From positions 72,983 through 136,982 of the forward strand of contig NZ_QPIB01000011.1 of NCBI RefSeq assembly GCF_003671765.1: a DNA stretch of 64,000 nucleotides. The letters run 5' to 3'. Position numbers and translations under genes: made by a program. Source of the stretch: Xenophilus sp. E41. GTDB taxonomy: Bacteria; Pseudomonadota; Gammaproteobacteria; Burkholderiales; Burkholderiaceae_C. The notes beneath the pieces were generated by a model, which was not told the origin of the DNA, did not search any database, and saw only the letters and a program-made list of their open reading frames with translations. Below, one piece after another: positions 1 to 7,800 of this stretch (positions within the stretch are counted from its first letter, which is position 1; the number at the start of each line of letters is the position of its first letter).

Positions 1-579
1 CTCCTGCAGCGCGAGCAGCACGCCGATCACGGCGTTGAGGCCCGTCACCATGTCCACCACCGGCAGTCCCACCCGCAACGGGCCGCCCTCGGCCTCGCCG
101 TTGATGCTCATGATGCCGGTCATCGCCTGCACCGCGGCGTCGTAGCCGGGCAGGGCGCCCAGCGGGCCGTCGCTGCCGAAGCCCGACACGCGGCACCACA
201 CCAGCCGCGGGAAGCGCTGCGAGAGCGTGTCGTGGCCGATGCCCCAGCGCTCCATGGTGCCGGCCTTGAAGTTCTCGATCAGCACGTCGGCCTCGGCGAC
301 CCGGGCGAGCAGCGTCTCGCGGTCGGCCGGCAGCGTCAGGTCCAGGTGCTGGATGCGCTTGTTGCGGTTCAGGCCGTGGTAGTACGAGGCCACGCCGTCG
401 CGGAAGGGCGGTCCCCAGGTGCGGGTGTCGTCACCCCCGGGCGGCTCGACCTTGAGCACGTCGGCACCGTGGTCGCCGAGGATCTGCCCGCAGTAGGGGC
501 CGCCCAGGATGCGCGACAGGTCGAGCACGCGGATGCCGGCGAGTGCGCCGGCGCTGGGGGAAGGCATGGAAGAGGTCAT
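1..579 (-). CDS. CaiB/BaiF family (class III) CoA-transferase, 3' end outside window
   Basis: Only the N-terminal 193 codons are inside the window. The protein opens with the family pattern (GIRVLDLSRILGGPYCGQ, then LKVEPPGGDDTR) and carries GYDAAVQAMTGIM, where Asp147 fits the aspartate that forms the acyl-CoA anhydride in formyl-CoA transferases. It would move CoA between carboxylic acids in the cytosol. It is the last visible gene of a leftward operon, 40 bp behind a Bug receptor gene and after an acyl-CoA dehydrogenase gene, so it probably activates or recycles the acid that this operon handles. A second in-frame ATG lies four codons in (567); neither start has a clear ribosome binding site. 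The substrate is unknown. Confidence 0.9.
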   Translation of the reverse strand, partial: MTSSMPSPSAGALAGIRVLDLSRILGGPYCGQILGDHGADVLKVEPPGGDDTRTWGPPFRDGVASYYHGLNRNKRIQHLDLTLPADRETLLARVAEADVLIENFKAGTMERWGIGHDTLSQRFPRLVWCRVSGFGSDGPLGALPGYDAAVQAMTGIMSINGEAEGGPLRVGLPVVDMVTGLNAVIGVLLALQE

Positions 580-619
580 GGCGGGAGGCCGGCGGGATCG
601 ATAGGCGGGCGCGGCGTGC

Positions 620-1624
620 TCAGTCCAGCCGGGCACCGGATTGCGCGACCACGCCCTTCCATTTGGCCGTTTCCGAAGTGATGAAGCGCGCCAGCTGTGC
701 CGGCGAGCTGTCGGGTGCGGGTTCCAGGCCCTGGGCGGCGAACAGGGCCTTCACCTTGGGCGAGGCCAGCACCTCGACGAAGGCACCGTTCAGCTTCGCG
801 ATGCGGTCGGCCGGCATGCCCGCGGGCGCGACGATGCCGAAGAACACGCTCACGTCGTAGCCCTTGTAGCCCTGCTCGGCGATGGTGGGCACGTCGGGCA
901 AGGCCTGCGAGCGCGTGGCGGTGGCCACGCCCAGCGCGCGCAGCTTGCCGGCCTTGACGTAGGGCAGCGCGGTGAGGATGTCGGTGAAGGTCATGCCCAC
1001 CTGCCCGCCGAGCAGGTCGTTGAGCGCGGGGCCCGTGCCCTTGTAGGGCACATGCTGGATGTCGGTGCCCGCCACCGAATTGAACAGCACGCCCGCGAGG
1101 TGCGAGGACGCGCCGTTGCCCGAGGAGGCGTAGCTCAGCTTGCCCGGGTTGGCCTTGGCGTAGGCGACCAGTTCCTTCACGTTCTTCACCGGCAGCGAGG
1201 GGTTCACCACCAGGATGTTGGGCAGGTGACCCACCTGGATCACCGGCGCGAAGCTCTTGCCGGGGTCGTAGGTGATCTTGCTGTAGAGGCTGCTGTTGAT
1301 GGCCAGGGGCCCCGAGGTGCCGAAGAGCAGCGTGTGGCCGTCGGCCTCGGCACGCGCGACGTAGTCGGCGCCGATGTTGCCGCCCGCGCCGGCGCGGTTC
1401 TCCACCACCATGGGCTGGCCCAGGCGCGTCGTCATCTCGGCGGCCAGGGTGCGCGCCATGGCGTCCGTGGGGCCGCCGGGCGGGAAGGGCACGACCAGCA
1501 TGACCGGCTTGGACGGAAAGGCATCGGCGGCGAAGGCGGCGGACACGCAGGTTGCCGACGCCAGCAGTGCGGTGCCGGCCGCCACGAGCGCGCGGCGCGA
1601 GAGCGAGAAGAGGGGGGTGTGCAT
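620..1624 (-). CDS. Bug/TctC-family tripartite tricarboxylate receptor (periplasmic binding protein)
   Basis: A 334-residue secreted receptor. Residues 1-32 form a signal peptide ending in the Ala-rich AAFAADAFPSKP, and the family hallmark VVPFPPGGPTDAMAR follows at once, then NRAGAGGNIGADYVARA and the loop VPYKGTGPALNDLLGGQ. Such proteins bind carboxylates in the periplasm, either feeding a TctAB permease or acting as solute sensors. No tctA or tctB gene adjoins it; the nearest is at 30723, so this is an orphan receptor. It sits between an acyl-CoA dehydrogenase and a CoA-transferase in one operon. AAGGAG lies just upstream of the ATG. The ligand is unknown. Confidence 0.93.
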   Translation of the reverse strand: MHTPLFSLSRRALVAAGTALLASATCVSAAFAADAFPSKPVMLVVPFPPGGPTDAMARTLAAEMTTRLGQPMVVENRAGAGGNIGADYVARAEADGHTLLFGTSGPLAINSSLYSKITYDPGKSFAPVIQVGHLPNILVVNPSLPVKNVKELVAYAKANPGKLSYASSGNGASSHLAGVLFNSVAGTDIQHVPYKGTGPALNDLLGGQVGMTFTDILTALPYVKAGKLRALGVATATRSQALPDVPTIAEQGYKGYDVSVFFGIVAPAGMPADRIAKLNGAFVEVLASPKVKALFAAQGLEPAPDSSPAQLARFITSETAKWKGVVAQSGARLD

Positions 1625-1684
1625 GGTGTGTCTCCTTGGGTTCGTTGTGATCGGGGCTGCCGCGGCCCGCGCGGCGCGAAGCGC

Positions 1685-3385
1685 TCAGGCGGCGACGGCC
1701 GCCGGTGCGTCCTGCCATGCGGCCGGCAGCACGTCGGGGCTCAGCGGGTCGCGCGGCAGCGCGCGGTGCAGCAGCGCCAGCTGGGCCCAGCGCATGCGAT
1801 CGGCCGAGTCGGTGCGCGCGGCCTCCCAGGCCATGGCGGCGGCGCTGGTGCAGTGGTACAGGGCCGAGGCGGCCTGGCGGGCCAGCACCTCACCGCCTGC
1901 TTGCGCGGCGGTCTCGGCCAGCGCGGCGGCGCGATCGAAGGTCTCGCGCAGCGCCCGGGCGAAGGCCGCCGGCACCGCGGTGACGGCCGGGTCGGCGAGC
2001 AGGGCTTCGAGGTGGGCGCGCAGCACCGGCAGCGAGCCTTCGCGCTGGATGGCACGGACCACGTCCAGCGCCACGATGTTGCTGGTGCCTTCCCAGATCG
2101 AGCCGAGGTGCGCGTCGCGCACCAGGCGCGGGTCGCTCCATTCCTCGATGTAGCCGCAGCCGCCCCGCACTTCCATCGCGTCGCCGGTCACCTTGCGCGC
2201 GTCGCGGCAGGCGCGGAACTTGATAAGTGGCGTGAGGATGCGCAGCAGGGCGTAGGCGCCGTCTTCGCCCGCATCGGCGCGCTGCAGCGCCCGTGCGGTC
2301 TGGAACACCATCGTGCGGGCCTGCTCGGCCGGCACGCGCAGCTTGTCGAGCTGGCGCTGCATCAGCGGCATGTCGATCAGCCGCTTGCCGAAGGCTAGGC
2401 GTTCGGCGGCGATGTATTCGGCCTCGGCCACCGCGCGGCGCATGAGGCCGGCCGCACGCACGCCGTTCGACAGGCGCGAGTTGTTCACCATGTCGGCCAT
2501 CTGGACGAAGCCGCGGCCCTGCTCGCCGACGAGGTACGCCACCGCGCCCTCGAGCCGGATCTCGCCGCTGGCCATGGAGCGCGTGCCCATCTTGTCCTTC
2601 AGGTGCACGATGCGGTAGTGGTTGAGGCTGCCATCGTCGAGCCGCCGCGGCAGCAGGAACAGCGACACGCCCTTGAGCCCCGGCGGGCCGCCCTCGACGC
2701 GCGCCAGCACCATCGCGAAGTCGGCGTCGGGGTTGGAACAGAACCACTTGTCGCCCGTGAGCAGCCAGTGGTCGCCGGTGCCGCGGCGTGCGAGCGTGGT
2801 GGTGGCCGCGATGTCGGAGCCGGCAGCCTGCTCGGTCATGAACATCGCCCCCTGGGCGAGCTCGTCGAAATCCAGCGACACCAGCCGCGGCAGGTAGCGC
2901 GCCACCAGCGCCGGGTCGCCGAACTTCTTGAGCGTGCGGGTGAGCGAGTCGGTCATCGAGACCGGGCAGCACAGGCCGAACTCGGCCTGCACGAAGAGGT
3001 AGAACAGCACGTACTTGACGGCCGGCGGCATCTTGCCGCGCCAGCCGAAGGTCTCGTCGCGGTGCGAGATCGAACCCATCGCGAACTCGGACAGCGCGAG
3101 GCGCTCCATCTCCACATAGGCCGGGTGCTTGACGATGCGCTGCACGTCGAGCCCCGTGCGGGTGCGGCTCTCGAGCTCAGGCGGGTGGTGGTCGGCGATG
3201 CCCGCCAGCTCGTCGAGCAGGCCGCCGGCCAGCCCGCCGAGCCGCTCGAAGTGCGGCGCCATGTGGCGGCGCAGATCGTCCGCCAGGTACAGCTGCAACA
3301 GGCGCTGCAGTTCGGCGTCGGCGGTGTAGAGGTTCTGGCCGTGGCGGTCCGGGATGGGGTGTGTCACCGCAGTCGATTCGGTCAT
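1685..3385 (-). CDS. AidB-like acyl-CoA dehydrogenase
   Basis: A 566-residue flavoprotein of the acyl-CoA dehydrogenase superfamily. The segment TEQAAGSDIAATTTLARR is the FAD/substrate-binding region, and the C-terminal helical domain has GCGYIEEWSDPRLVRDAH followed by SIWEGTSNIVALDVVRA, where the Glu of WEGT sits at the usual catalytic-base position. Length and this C-terminal block resemble AidB (541 residues in E. coli) more than a typical 380-residue acyl-CoA dehydrogenase. I start it at 3385; an upstream in-frame ATG at 3424 is possible but would cut the promoter region shared with the divergent LysR gene. As first gene of an operon with a Bug receptor and a CoA-transferase it more likely oxidises an acyl-CoA than repairs DNA. 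Confidence 0.88.
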   Translation of the reverse strand: MTESTAVTHPIPDRHGQNLYTADAELQRLLQLYLADDLRRHMAPHFERLGGLAGGLLDELAGIADHHPPELESRTRTGLDVQRIVKHPAYVEMERLALSEFAMGSISHRDETFGWRGKMPPAVKYVLFYLFVQAEFGLCCPVSMTDSLTRTLKKFGDPALVARYLPRLVSLDFDELAQGAMFMTEQAAGSDIAATTTLARRGTGDHWLLTGDKWFCSNPDADFAMVLARVEGGPPGLKGVSLFLLPRRLDDGSLNHYRIVHLKDKMGTRSMASGEIRLEGAVAYLVGEQGRGFVQMADMVNNSRLSNGVRAAGLMRRAVAEAEYIAAERLAFGKRLIDMPLMQRQLDKLRVPAEQARTMVFQTARALQRADAGEDGAYALLRILTPLIKFRACRDARKVTGDAMEVRGGCGYIEEWSDPRLVRDAHLGSIWEGTSNIVALDVVRAIQREGSLPVLRAHLEALLADPAVTAVPAAFARALRETFDRAAALAETAAQAGGEVLARQAASALYHCTSAAAMAWEAARTDSADRMRWAQLALLHRALPRDPLSPDVLPAAWQDAPAAVAA

Positions 3386-3471
3386 GGCGGGTGTTTCGTG
3401 TTCGCACCATTGTTCGAATCGCATCGATCCGTGTCCAATATCGTTTGGGTCTTCTTCGATAGGTGATTCGA

Positions 3472-4365
3472 ATGATGGAATTGCGCCACCTGCGCTACTT
3501 CTCGGTGCTGGCCGACGAACTGCACTTCGGGCGCGCCGCGCAGCGCCTGGCGATCTCGCAGCCGCCGCTCTCGGTGGCCATCCGGCAACTGGAGGAGTCG
3601 ATCGGCGCGCGCCTGTTCGAGCGCAACAGCAAGGAGGTGCGGCTCACGGCCGCGGGGGCGACGCTGCGCGAGTCGGCGCGCCAGCTGCTGCATCGCAGCG
3701 AGGAGATCGTGCGCGAGGCCCGGGACGTCGCGTCGGGCTCGGCCGGGCACCTGCGCATCGGCTTCGTGGGCGCCATGCTCTACCGCGGGCTGCCGCAGGC
3801 GCTGCGCGCCTTTCGCCGCCGCCACGCGGGGGTGCGCATTTCGCTCACCGAGATGAACTCGGCCGAGCAGATGGCGGAGTTGCTGCACGACCGGCTGGAC
3901 CTGGGCTTCGTCCACACGCACCGCATGCCGCAGGGCCTGCAGCAGCGGCTGCTGCTCACCGAGCCCTTCGTGTGTTGCCTGCCTGCGCGCCACGCGCTCG
4001 CGCGGCGGCGCGTGGTGGCGCTCGCCGATCTGCAGGAGCAGCCCTTCATCCTGTTCGCGCGTTCGGCGTCGCCCGACTACCACGAGCGCATCCTGTCGAT
4101 CTGCGGCGGCGCCGGCTACCAGCCCGAGGTGCGCCACGAGGTGCGGCACTGGCTGGCCGTGGTGTCGCTGGTCTCGCAGGACATGGGCGTGGCGCTGGTG
4201 CCCGAGGCGCTGAAGCGCAGCGCGCTCAAGGGGGCGGTCTTCCGCCCGCTGCAGGAGGCCGTCGCACAGTCCGAGGCCTACGGCGTCTGGCGTTCGGCGC
4301 CGCGCAGCCTGCTGGTCGAAAGGCTGCTCGAAGAAATGCCCCGCGCGTTGCCGCCGGGGCATTGA
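3472..4365 (+). CDS. LysR-family transcriptional regulator
   Basis: About 297 residues. The N-terminal winged helix begins MELRHLRYFSVLADELHFGR and contains LAISQPPLSVAIRQLEE, the recognition-helix pattern of the family; the rest is the periplasmic-binding-like effector domain. It is transcribed away from the acyl-CoA dehydrogenase operon, and the 86 bp between them (3386-3471) must hold both promoters, so it is the probable regulator of that operon. The region contains CCAA-N6-TTGG (3435-3448), a weak inverted repeat that could be part of the operator. I prefer the ATG at 3472 because AGG lies eight bases upstream; a GTG at 3463 and an ATG at 3475 are also in frame. Confidence 0.92.
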   Translation: MMELRHLRYFSVLADELHFGRAAQRLAISQPPLSVAIRQLEESIGARLFERNSKEVRLTAAGATLRESARQLLHRSEEIVREARDVASGSAGHLRIGFVGAMLYRGLPQALRAFRRRHAGVRISLTEMNSAEQMAELLHDRLDLGFVHTHRMPQGLQQRLLLTEPFVCCLPARHALARRRVVALADLQEQPFILFARSASPDYHERILSICGGAGYQPEVRHEVRHWLAVVSLVSQDMGVALVPEALKRSALKGAVFRPLQEAVAQSEAYGVWRSAPRSLLVERLLEEMPRALPPGH

Positions 4366-4396
4366 GAGGCCTGCACGCAGGTGCGGCCTGGAAGGA

Positions 4397-4414
4397 CGGC
4401 CCCGCCCGGGGCCG
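4397..4414. terminator. GC-rich hairpin between convergent genes
   Basis: CGGCCCCG and CGGGGCCG form a perfect 8-bp stem with a CC loop, in the 56 bp between the convergent LysR and ohr genes. No T-run follows on either strand, so it may act as a weak bidirectional or Rho-assisted terminator. The role is inferred from position. Confidence 0.4.
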
Positions 4415-4421
4415 ATGCCGG

Positions 4422-4850
4422 TCAGGCGATGACGAGCTCGACCGGGATGTTGCCGCGCGTCGCGTTCGAGTACGGGCACACCTGGTGGGCGGTGTCGACC
4501 AGCTTCTTCTTGGCGTCGGCGTCCAGGCCGGGCAGCGTGATGTTCAGCACGACGGCGATGCCGTAGGCGGCGCCACCGTTGGTCGGGCCGAGGGAGACCT
4601 TGGCGTCGACGGCCACGTCTTCCGGCACCTTCACGCCGACCTTGGGTGCGACGGCCTTCATGGCGCCGATGAAGCAGGCCGAGTAGCCGACGGCGAAGAG
4701 CTGTTCCGGATTGGTGCCGGCCTTGCCCGAGCCGGGCGGGTTGAGCTTGACGTCGAGCGCGCTGTCGCTGGACTTGCCGGCGCCGCCGTCGCGGCCGCCC
4801 GTGGTGTGGGCTTCGGCGGTGTAGAGAACCTTGTCGAGTTGCGTGGTCAT
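4422..4850 (-). CDS. ohr: Organic hydroperoxide resistance protein (Ohr)
   Basis: A 142-residue thiol peroxidase of the OsmC/Ohr family that reduces organic and fatty-acid hydroperoxides in the cytosol. The two redox cysteines are visible: Cys59 in VGYSACFIGAMK and Cys125 in HQVCPYSNATRGN. Arg20 and Glu49 match the family's conserved Arg/Glu pair at the active site. The protein has the expected length. It lies 53 bp downstream of ohrR on the same strand, so one OhrR-controlled transcript can make both. AAGGA precedes the ATG at a good distance. Confidence 0.97.
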   Translation of the reverse strand: MTTQLDKVLYTAEAHTTGGRDGGAGKSSDSALDVKLNPPGSGKAGTNPEQLFAVGYSACFIGAMKAVAPKVGVKVPEDVAVDAKVSLGPTNGGAAYGIAVVLNITLPGLDADAKKKLVDTAHQVCPYSNATRGNIPVELVIA

Positions 4851-4903
4851 GGTCGTTCCTTCGGTGGTGGTTGAGAGATGCCGGTTGGCGGGGAGAAATG
4901 AGG

Positions 4904-5359
4904 TCAGGCCGCTGCCGCGCGCACCCGGTCGCGCAGCGACTGGAGCTGGCGCGTCAGCGTCACCAGCTCGTCGATGGAGCATTCGCTGGCGGCGAGCAGG
5001 CAGGCCGGCACGCCGGCTGCACGGCCCTTGAGCCGGCGGCCCGCGGCCGTCAGCGTGATGTGGACGCAGCGCTCGTCGGCCACGTCGCGCACCCGGGCCA
5101 CCAGGCCGTTGGCCTCCAGCCGCTTGAGCAGCGGGGTGAGCGTGCCCGAGTCGAGCGAGAGGCGCTCGCCCAGGGCCGAGACCATGAGCCCGTCTTCCTC
5201 CCACAGCGCCAGCATGACGAGGTACTGCGGGTAGGTGAGGCCCAGCTTGTCCAGCTGCGGCTTGTAGAGCCGGGTCATGGCCAGCGATGCGGAATACACC
5301 GCGAAGCACAGCTGGTTGTCCAGCTTGAGCAGTTCGGCGGTGTCCGGAGTGGAGTGCAT
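4904..5359 (-). CDS. ohrR: OhrR, MarR-family organic peroxide sensor and repressor
   Basis: A 151-residue winged-helix repressor. The sensing cysteine is Cys18 in LDNQLCFAVYSASLAM, the position of the reactive Cys in OhrR proteins, followed by LYKPQLDKLGLTYPQYLVML typical of the dimer and DNA-binding domain. Further cysteines at 120 and 127 fit the two-cysteine type that forms a disulfide when oxidised by an organic hydroperoxide. It should repress itself and ohr until oxidised. The start has no Shine-Dalgarno sequence, and a predicted -10 box ends seven bases before the ATG, so the message may be leaderless. Confidence 0.96.
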   Translation of the reverse strand: MHSTPDTAELLKLDNQLCFAVYSASLAMTRLYKPQLDKLGLTYPQYLVMLALWEEDGLMVSALGERLSLDSGTLTPLLKRLEANGLVARVRDVADERCVHITLTAAGRRLKGRAAGVPACLLAASECSIDELVTLTRQLQSLRDRVRAAAA

Positions 5360-5366
5360 GGGCTAA

Positions 5367-5403
5367 ATTCTATCGAGCAATTAAATTGTGCGCAATCTAA
5401 TTG
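5367..5403 (-). promoter_or_regulatory. OhrR operator and ohrR-ohr promoter
   Basis: The AT-rich stretch 5378-5403 contains CAATTAAATTG, two intervening GC-rich turns and CAATCTAATTG, closely like the operator described for OhrR of Bacillus and Xanthomonas. On the minus strand TTGCGC (5395-5390) and TAGAAT (5372-5367) are separated by exactly 17 bp and give a plausible -35/-10 pair. The operator covers the spacer and the -35 box, so bound OhrR would block polymerase. The -10 box ends seven bases before the ohrR ATG. Confidence 0.82.
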
Positions 5404-5475
5404 ACCTGTGCGCTTGAAAGCGTTCGTAACGACCGACGGGCTGGAGACGAGCCGGCCCGCGCCGGTCCACGGTGC

Positions 5476-6810
5476 TCAGCGTGCCATCAATGCGCTGGCC
5501 ATGGCGTGAAAGGCCGGCAGCGTGAGCGGGTCATTGCCGGCGTTCGCGGCGATCGGGTGCGCGGCGTAGCGCACGATCACCGTCTCGGCCTTCGGGTCGA
5601 TGTAGATGCTCTGGCCATGGATGCCGCGCGCCATGTAGGCGCCATGGTCGTTGTGCGTGACCCACCACATGTCCTTGTACGACCAGCCGGGCAGCAGCGC
5701 GTAGCCCGCCTTGGCGAAGGCGGCGCGCTCGCCGCCGCGCGCGATCTCGGCCACGGCCGCCGCCGGGATCGCCTGCTGCCCGTTCACGCGGCCGCCGTTG
5801 CGCATGGCCTCGCCGAAGCGCGCCAGGTCGCGCAGCGTGGTGTTGAGCCCGCCGCCGCCGGATTCGGTGCCCACGCGGTCGACCATGAAGTACGCATCCT
5901 GCTCGGCACCGATGCGCTGCCAGATCTTCTGGCTCAGCAGTTCGGCCAGGGACTGGTTGCTGGCGCGGCGCAGGATCCACGCCAGCACCTCGGCGTTGAC
6001 CGTCTTGTAGGCGAAGGCATCGCCATGCGCGCCGTCCTTCTGCAGGGTCTTGAGGAAGTCGTAGAAGGTCTTCGGGCCCGCGTAGTCGGGGCCCTGCGGC
6101 AGCATGCCCCCGGCGCGGGCGTAGTCCCAGACCTCGGCCTTGGGATTGGCATAGTCCTCCGAGTACTTCACGCCGATGGTCATGTCCATCACCTGGCGCA
6201 CCGTGGCGTCGCCATAGGCGGTGCCGGCCATCTCGGGCAGGTAGCGCGTCACGGGCGCGGCGGGGTCGAGCTGGCCTTCGGCCACGAGGATGGCCGCCAG
6301 CGTGCCGACGAAGGACTTGGTGACCGACATCGCGAGGTGAGGCCGCTGCGGCGTCAGCGCGCCGGCATAGCGTTCGAGCACCACCTGCCCGCGGTGCAGC
6401 ACGAGGATGCCGTCGGTGTAGGTGCGTGCGAGCATCTGCTCGAAGTCCAGGTCCTCGCCGCTGCCGAGCGCCTTGAAGCGCACCTGCCGGGGATCGACCG
6501 GCGTGGCGGCCGCGGGCAGGGCCTGCGCGGCGCCGGGGCCGCGCCACACGTTGGCGGTGGGCACCAGCTCGCGGATGTGCGAGAAGGTCCAGCGCGTGCG
6601 CGGGTACACGTTGCCGCGCGGGTCGTCGAAGGTGATGAGCCTGTCCGGCGGCGGCGGGAAGCCCTGCATCCAGCCCAGTGCCTGGACCGAGGTGGCGGCA
6701 GGGTCGGGCAGCGGCGCCGGCGTGACGCCGGAGGACTGGGCGGTGGTGGTGTTCATGAAAGCGGCGCAGAGCGCGGCCACCGCGGTGGCCGCGAGACGAA
6801 AGGCGGGCAT
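5476..6810 (-). CDS. Serine hydrolase of the beta-lactamase / 6-aminohexanoate-dimer hydrolase family
   Basis: A 444-residue protein with an N-terminal export signal (residues 1-24) and the penicillin-binding/class C fold. The catalytic SxxK motif is seen as SVTK at Ser162-Lys165, and Tyr216 in VKYSEDY fits the YxN tyrosine position. These enzymes hydrolyse esters, linear amides such as the nylon dimer, or peptides; the pattern MSVTKSF resembles NylB/EstB-type hydrolases more than true AmpC. It lies 90 bp behind a crotonase gene in the same direction. The natural substrate cannot be told; antibiotic resistance is not implied. Confidence 0.87.
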   Translation of the reverse strand: MPAFRLAATAVAALCAAFMNTTTAQSSGVTPAPLPDPAATSVQALGWMQGFPPPPDRLITFDDPRGNVYPRTRWTFSHIRELVPTANVWRGPGAAQALPAAATPVDPRQVRFKALGSGEDLDFEQMLARTYTDGILVLHRGQVVLERYAGALTPQRPHLAMSVTKSFVGTLAAILVAEGQLDPAAPVTRYLPEMAGTAYGDATVRQVMDMTIGVKYSEDYANPKAEVWDYARAGGMLPQGPDYAGPKTFYDFLKTLQKDGAHGDAFAYKTVNAEVLAWILRRASNQSLAELLSQKIWQRIGAEQDAYFMVDRVGTESGGGGLNTTLRDLARFGEAMRNGGRVNGQQAIPAAAVAEIARGGERAAFAKAGYALLPGWSYKDMWWVTHNDHGAYMARGIHGQSIYIDPKAETVIVRYAAHPIAANAGNDPLTLPAFHAMASALMAR

Positions 6811-6900
6811 GGGAGCGATTCCTGATGATTGTGAAGGCGCCCCCGACGGCCGGCCGCCGGGGCGCGGGAGCGGGCCGTGCCTGGCGCGGACGCCCGGCGC

Positions 6901-7722
6901 TCAGCGACCGGTGAAGCGCGGCGGCCGCTTCTCGATGAAGGCGCGCACGCCCTCGGCCGCATCCTCGCTGAAGATCAGCTTCTGCTTGACCGGCTCGAAG
7001 TCCTCCGTCGCGGCCACCGGCCCCTGCTCGATCGCCTTGACGACGTTCAGGCGCGTGGCCACCACGGCAAGCGGCGCCTGGGCCGCAATGCGCTCGGCGA
7101 TCGCGAAGGCGGCGTCGAGCTGCTGGCCGGCCGGCACCACCTTCTGCACGAAGTTCAGGCGATAGGCCTCGGCGCTGTCGAACTCGTCCGCGGTGAGCAG
7201 GTGCAGCATCGCATTGCCCATGCCGGCGCGCTCGGCCATGCGCAGTGTGGCGCCGCCCGAGGCCATGATGTTGCGCGCCACTTCCAGCTGCGAGAAGCGG
7301 CAGTTGTCGGCCGCCACCGTGATGTCGGCCGCCAGCATGAGCTCGATGCCCACCGTGAAGCAGATGCCCTGCACGGCCGCCACCATCGGCTTGGTGCGGC
7401 GGCGGTAGCCCGGCTGGCCCATGTTGTGCGGCTCCACCAGCGTGCCGTCGGCCGGGATGGCCACGCCGCCGGCCTTCATGAACTCGGAGATCACCGGCAG
7501 GTCCAACCCGGCGGTGAAATGGTCGCCGAAGGCGTGCAGCACGCCCACGCGCAAGGCGTCGTCGTCGTCCAGCCGGGTGTACGCCTCGGCCAGCTGACGG
7601 AACATGGCCGGCGTCCAGCCGTTGCGCTTGGCCGGGCGGTTGATGCCGATGAGCAGCACGTGGCCGCGCACCTCGGTGCTGATGCAGCCTTCGGCCGGTG
7701 GGGTGGGGGTCTGGATGTCCAT
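6901..7722 (-). CDS. Enoyl-CoA hydratase/isomerase (crotonase) family protein
   Basis: 273 residues of the crotonase fold. The oxyanion-hole segments are FTAGLDLPV (first) and AVQGICFTVGIELMLAAD (second), followed by the LEVARNIMASGGATLRMAERAG stretch and a C-terminal FIEKRPPRF typical of the family. It would hydrate or isomerise an enoyl-CoA in the cytosol. The first oxyanion strand lacks the usual FCAG cysteine, and the hydratase glutamates are not obvious, so a different crotonase reaction is possible. AGGAG precedes the ATG. It is followed by a serine hydrolase gene and lies behind a LysR gene on the same strand. Confidence 0.9.
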   Translation of the reverse strand: MDIQTPTPPAEGCISTEVRGHVLLIGINRPAKRNGWTPAMFRQLAEAYTRLDDDDALRVGVLHAFGDHFTAGLDLPVISEFMKAGGVAIPADGTLVEPHNMGQPGYRRRTKPMVAAVQGICFTVGIELMLAADITVAADNCRFSQLEVARNIMASGGATLRMAERAGMGNAMLHLLTADEFDSAEAYRLNFVQKVVPAGQQLDAAFAIAERIAAQAPLAVVATRLNVVKAIEQGPVAATEDFEPVKQKLIFSEDAAEGVRAFIEKRPPRFTGR

Positions 7723-7800
7723 GGGTGTCGAGTCTCCTGGCCCGAACCATAGTGGAACGCGGCGCGGCGGCCAGTCGCGTAGAGGACGACCGGGCGGCCG

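Noticed and set aside
5476..6810. Beta-lactamase-type antibiotic resistance gene
   Set aside because: Only the general SxxK and Tyr motifs are present, and the sequence is nearer to the NylB/EstB type of esterase or amidase. No evidence for a resistance role.
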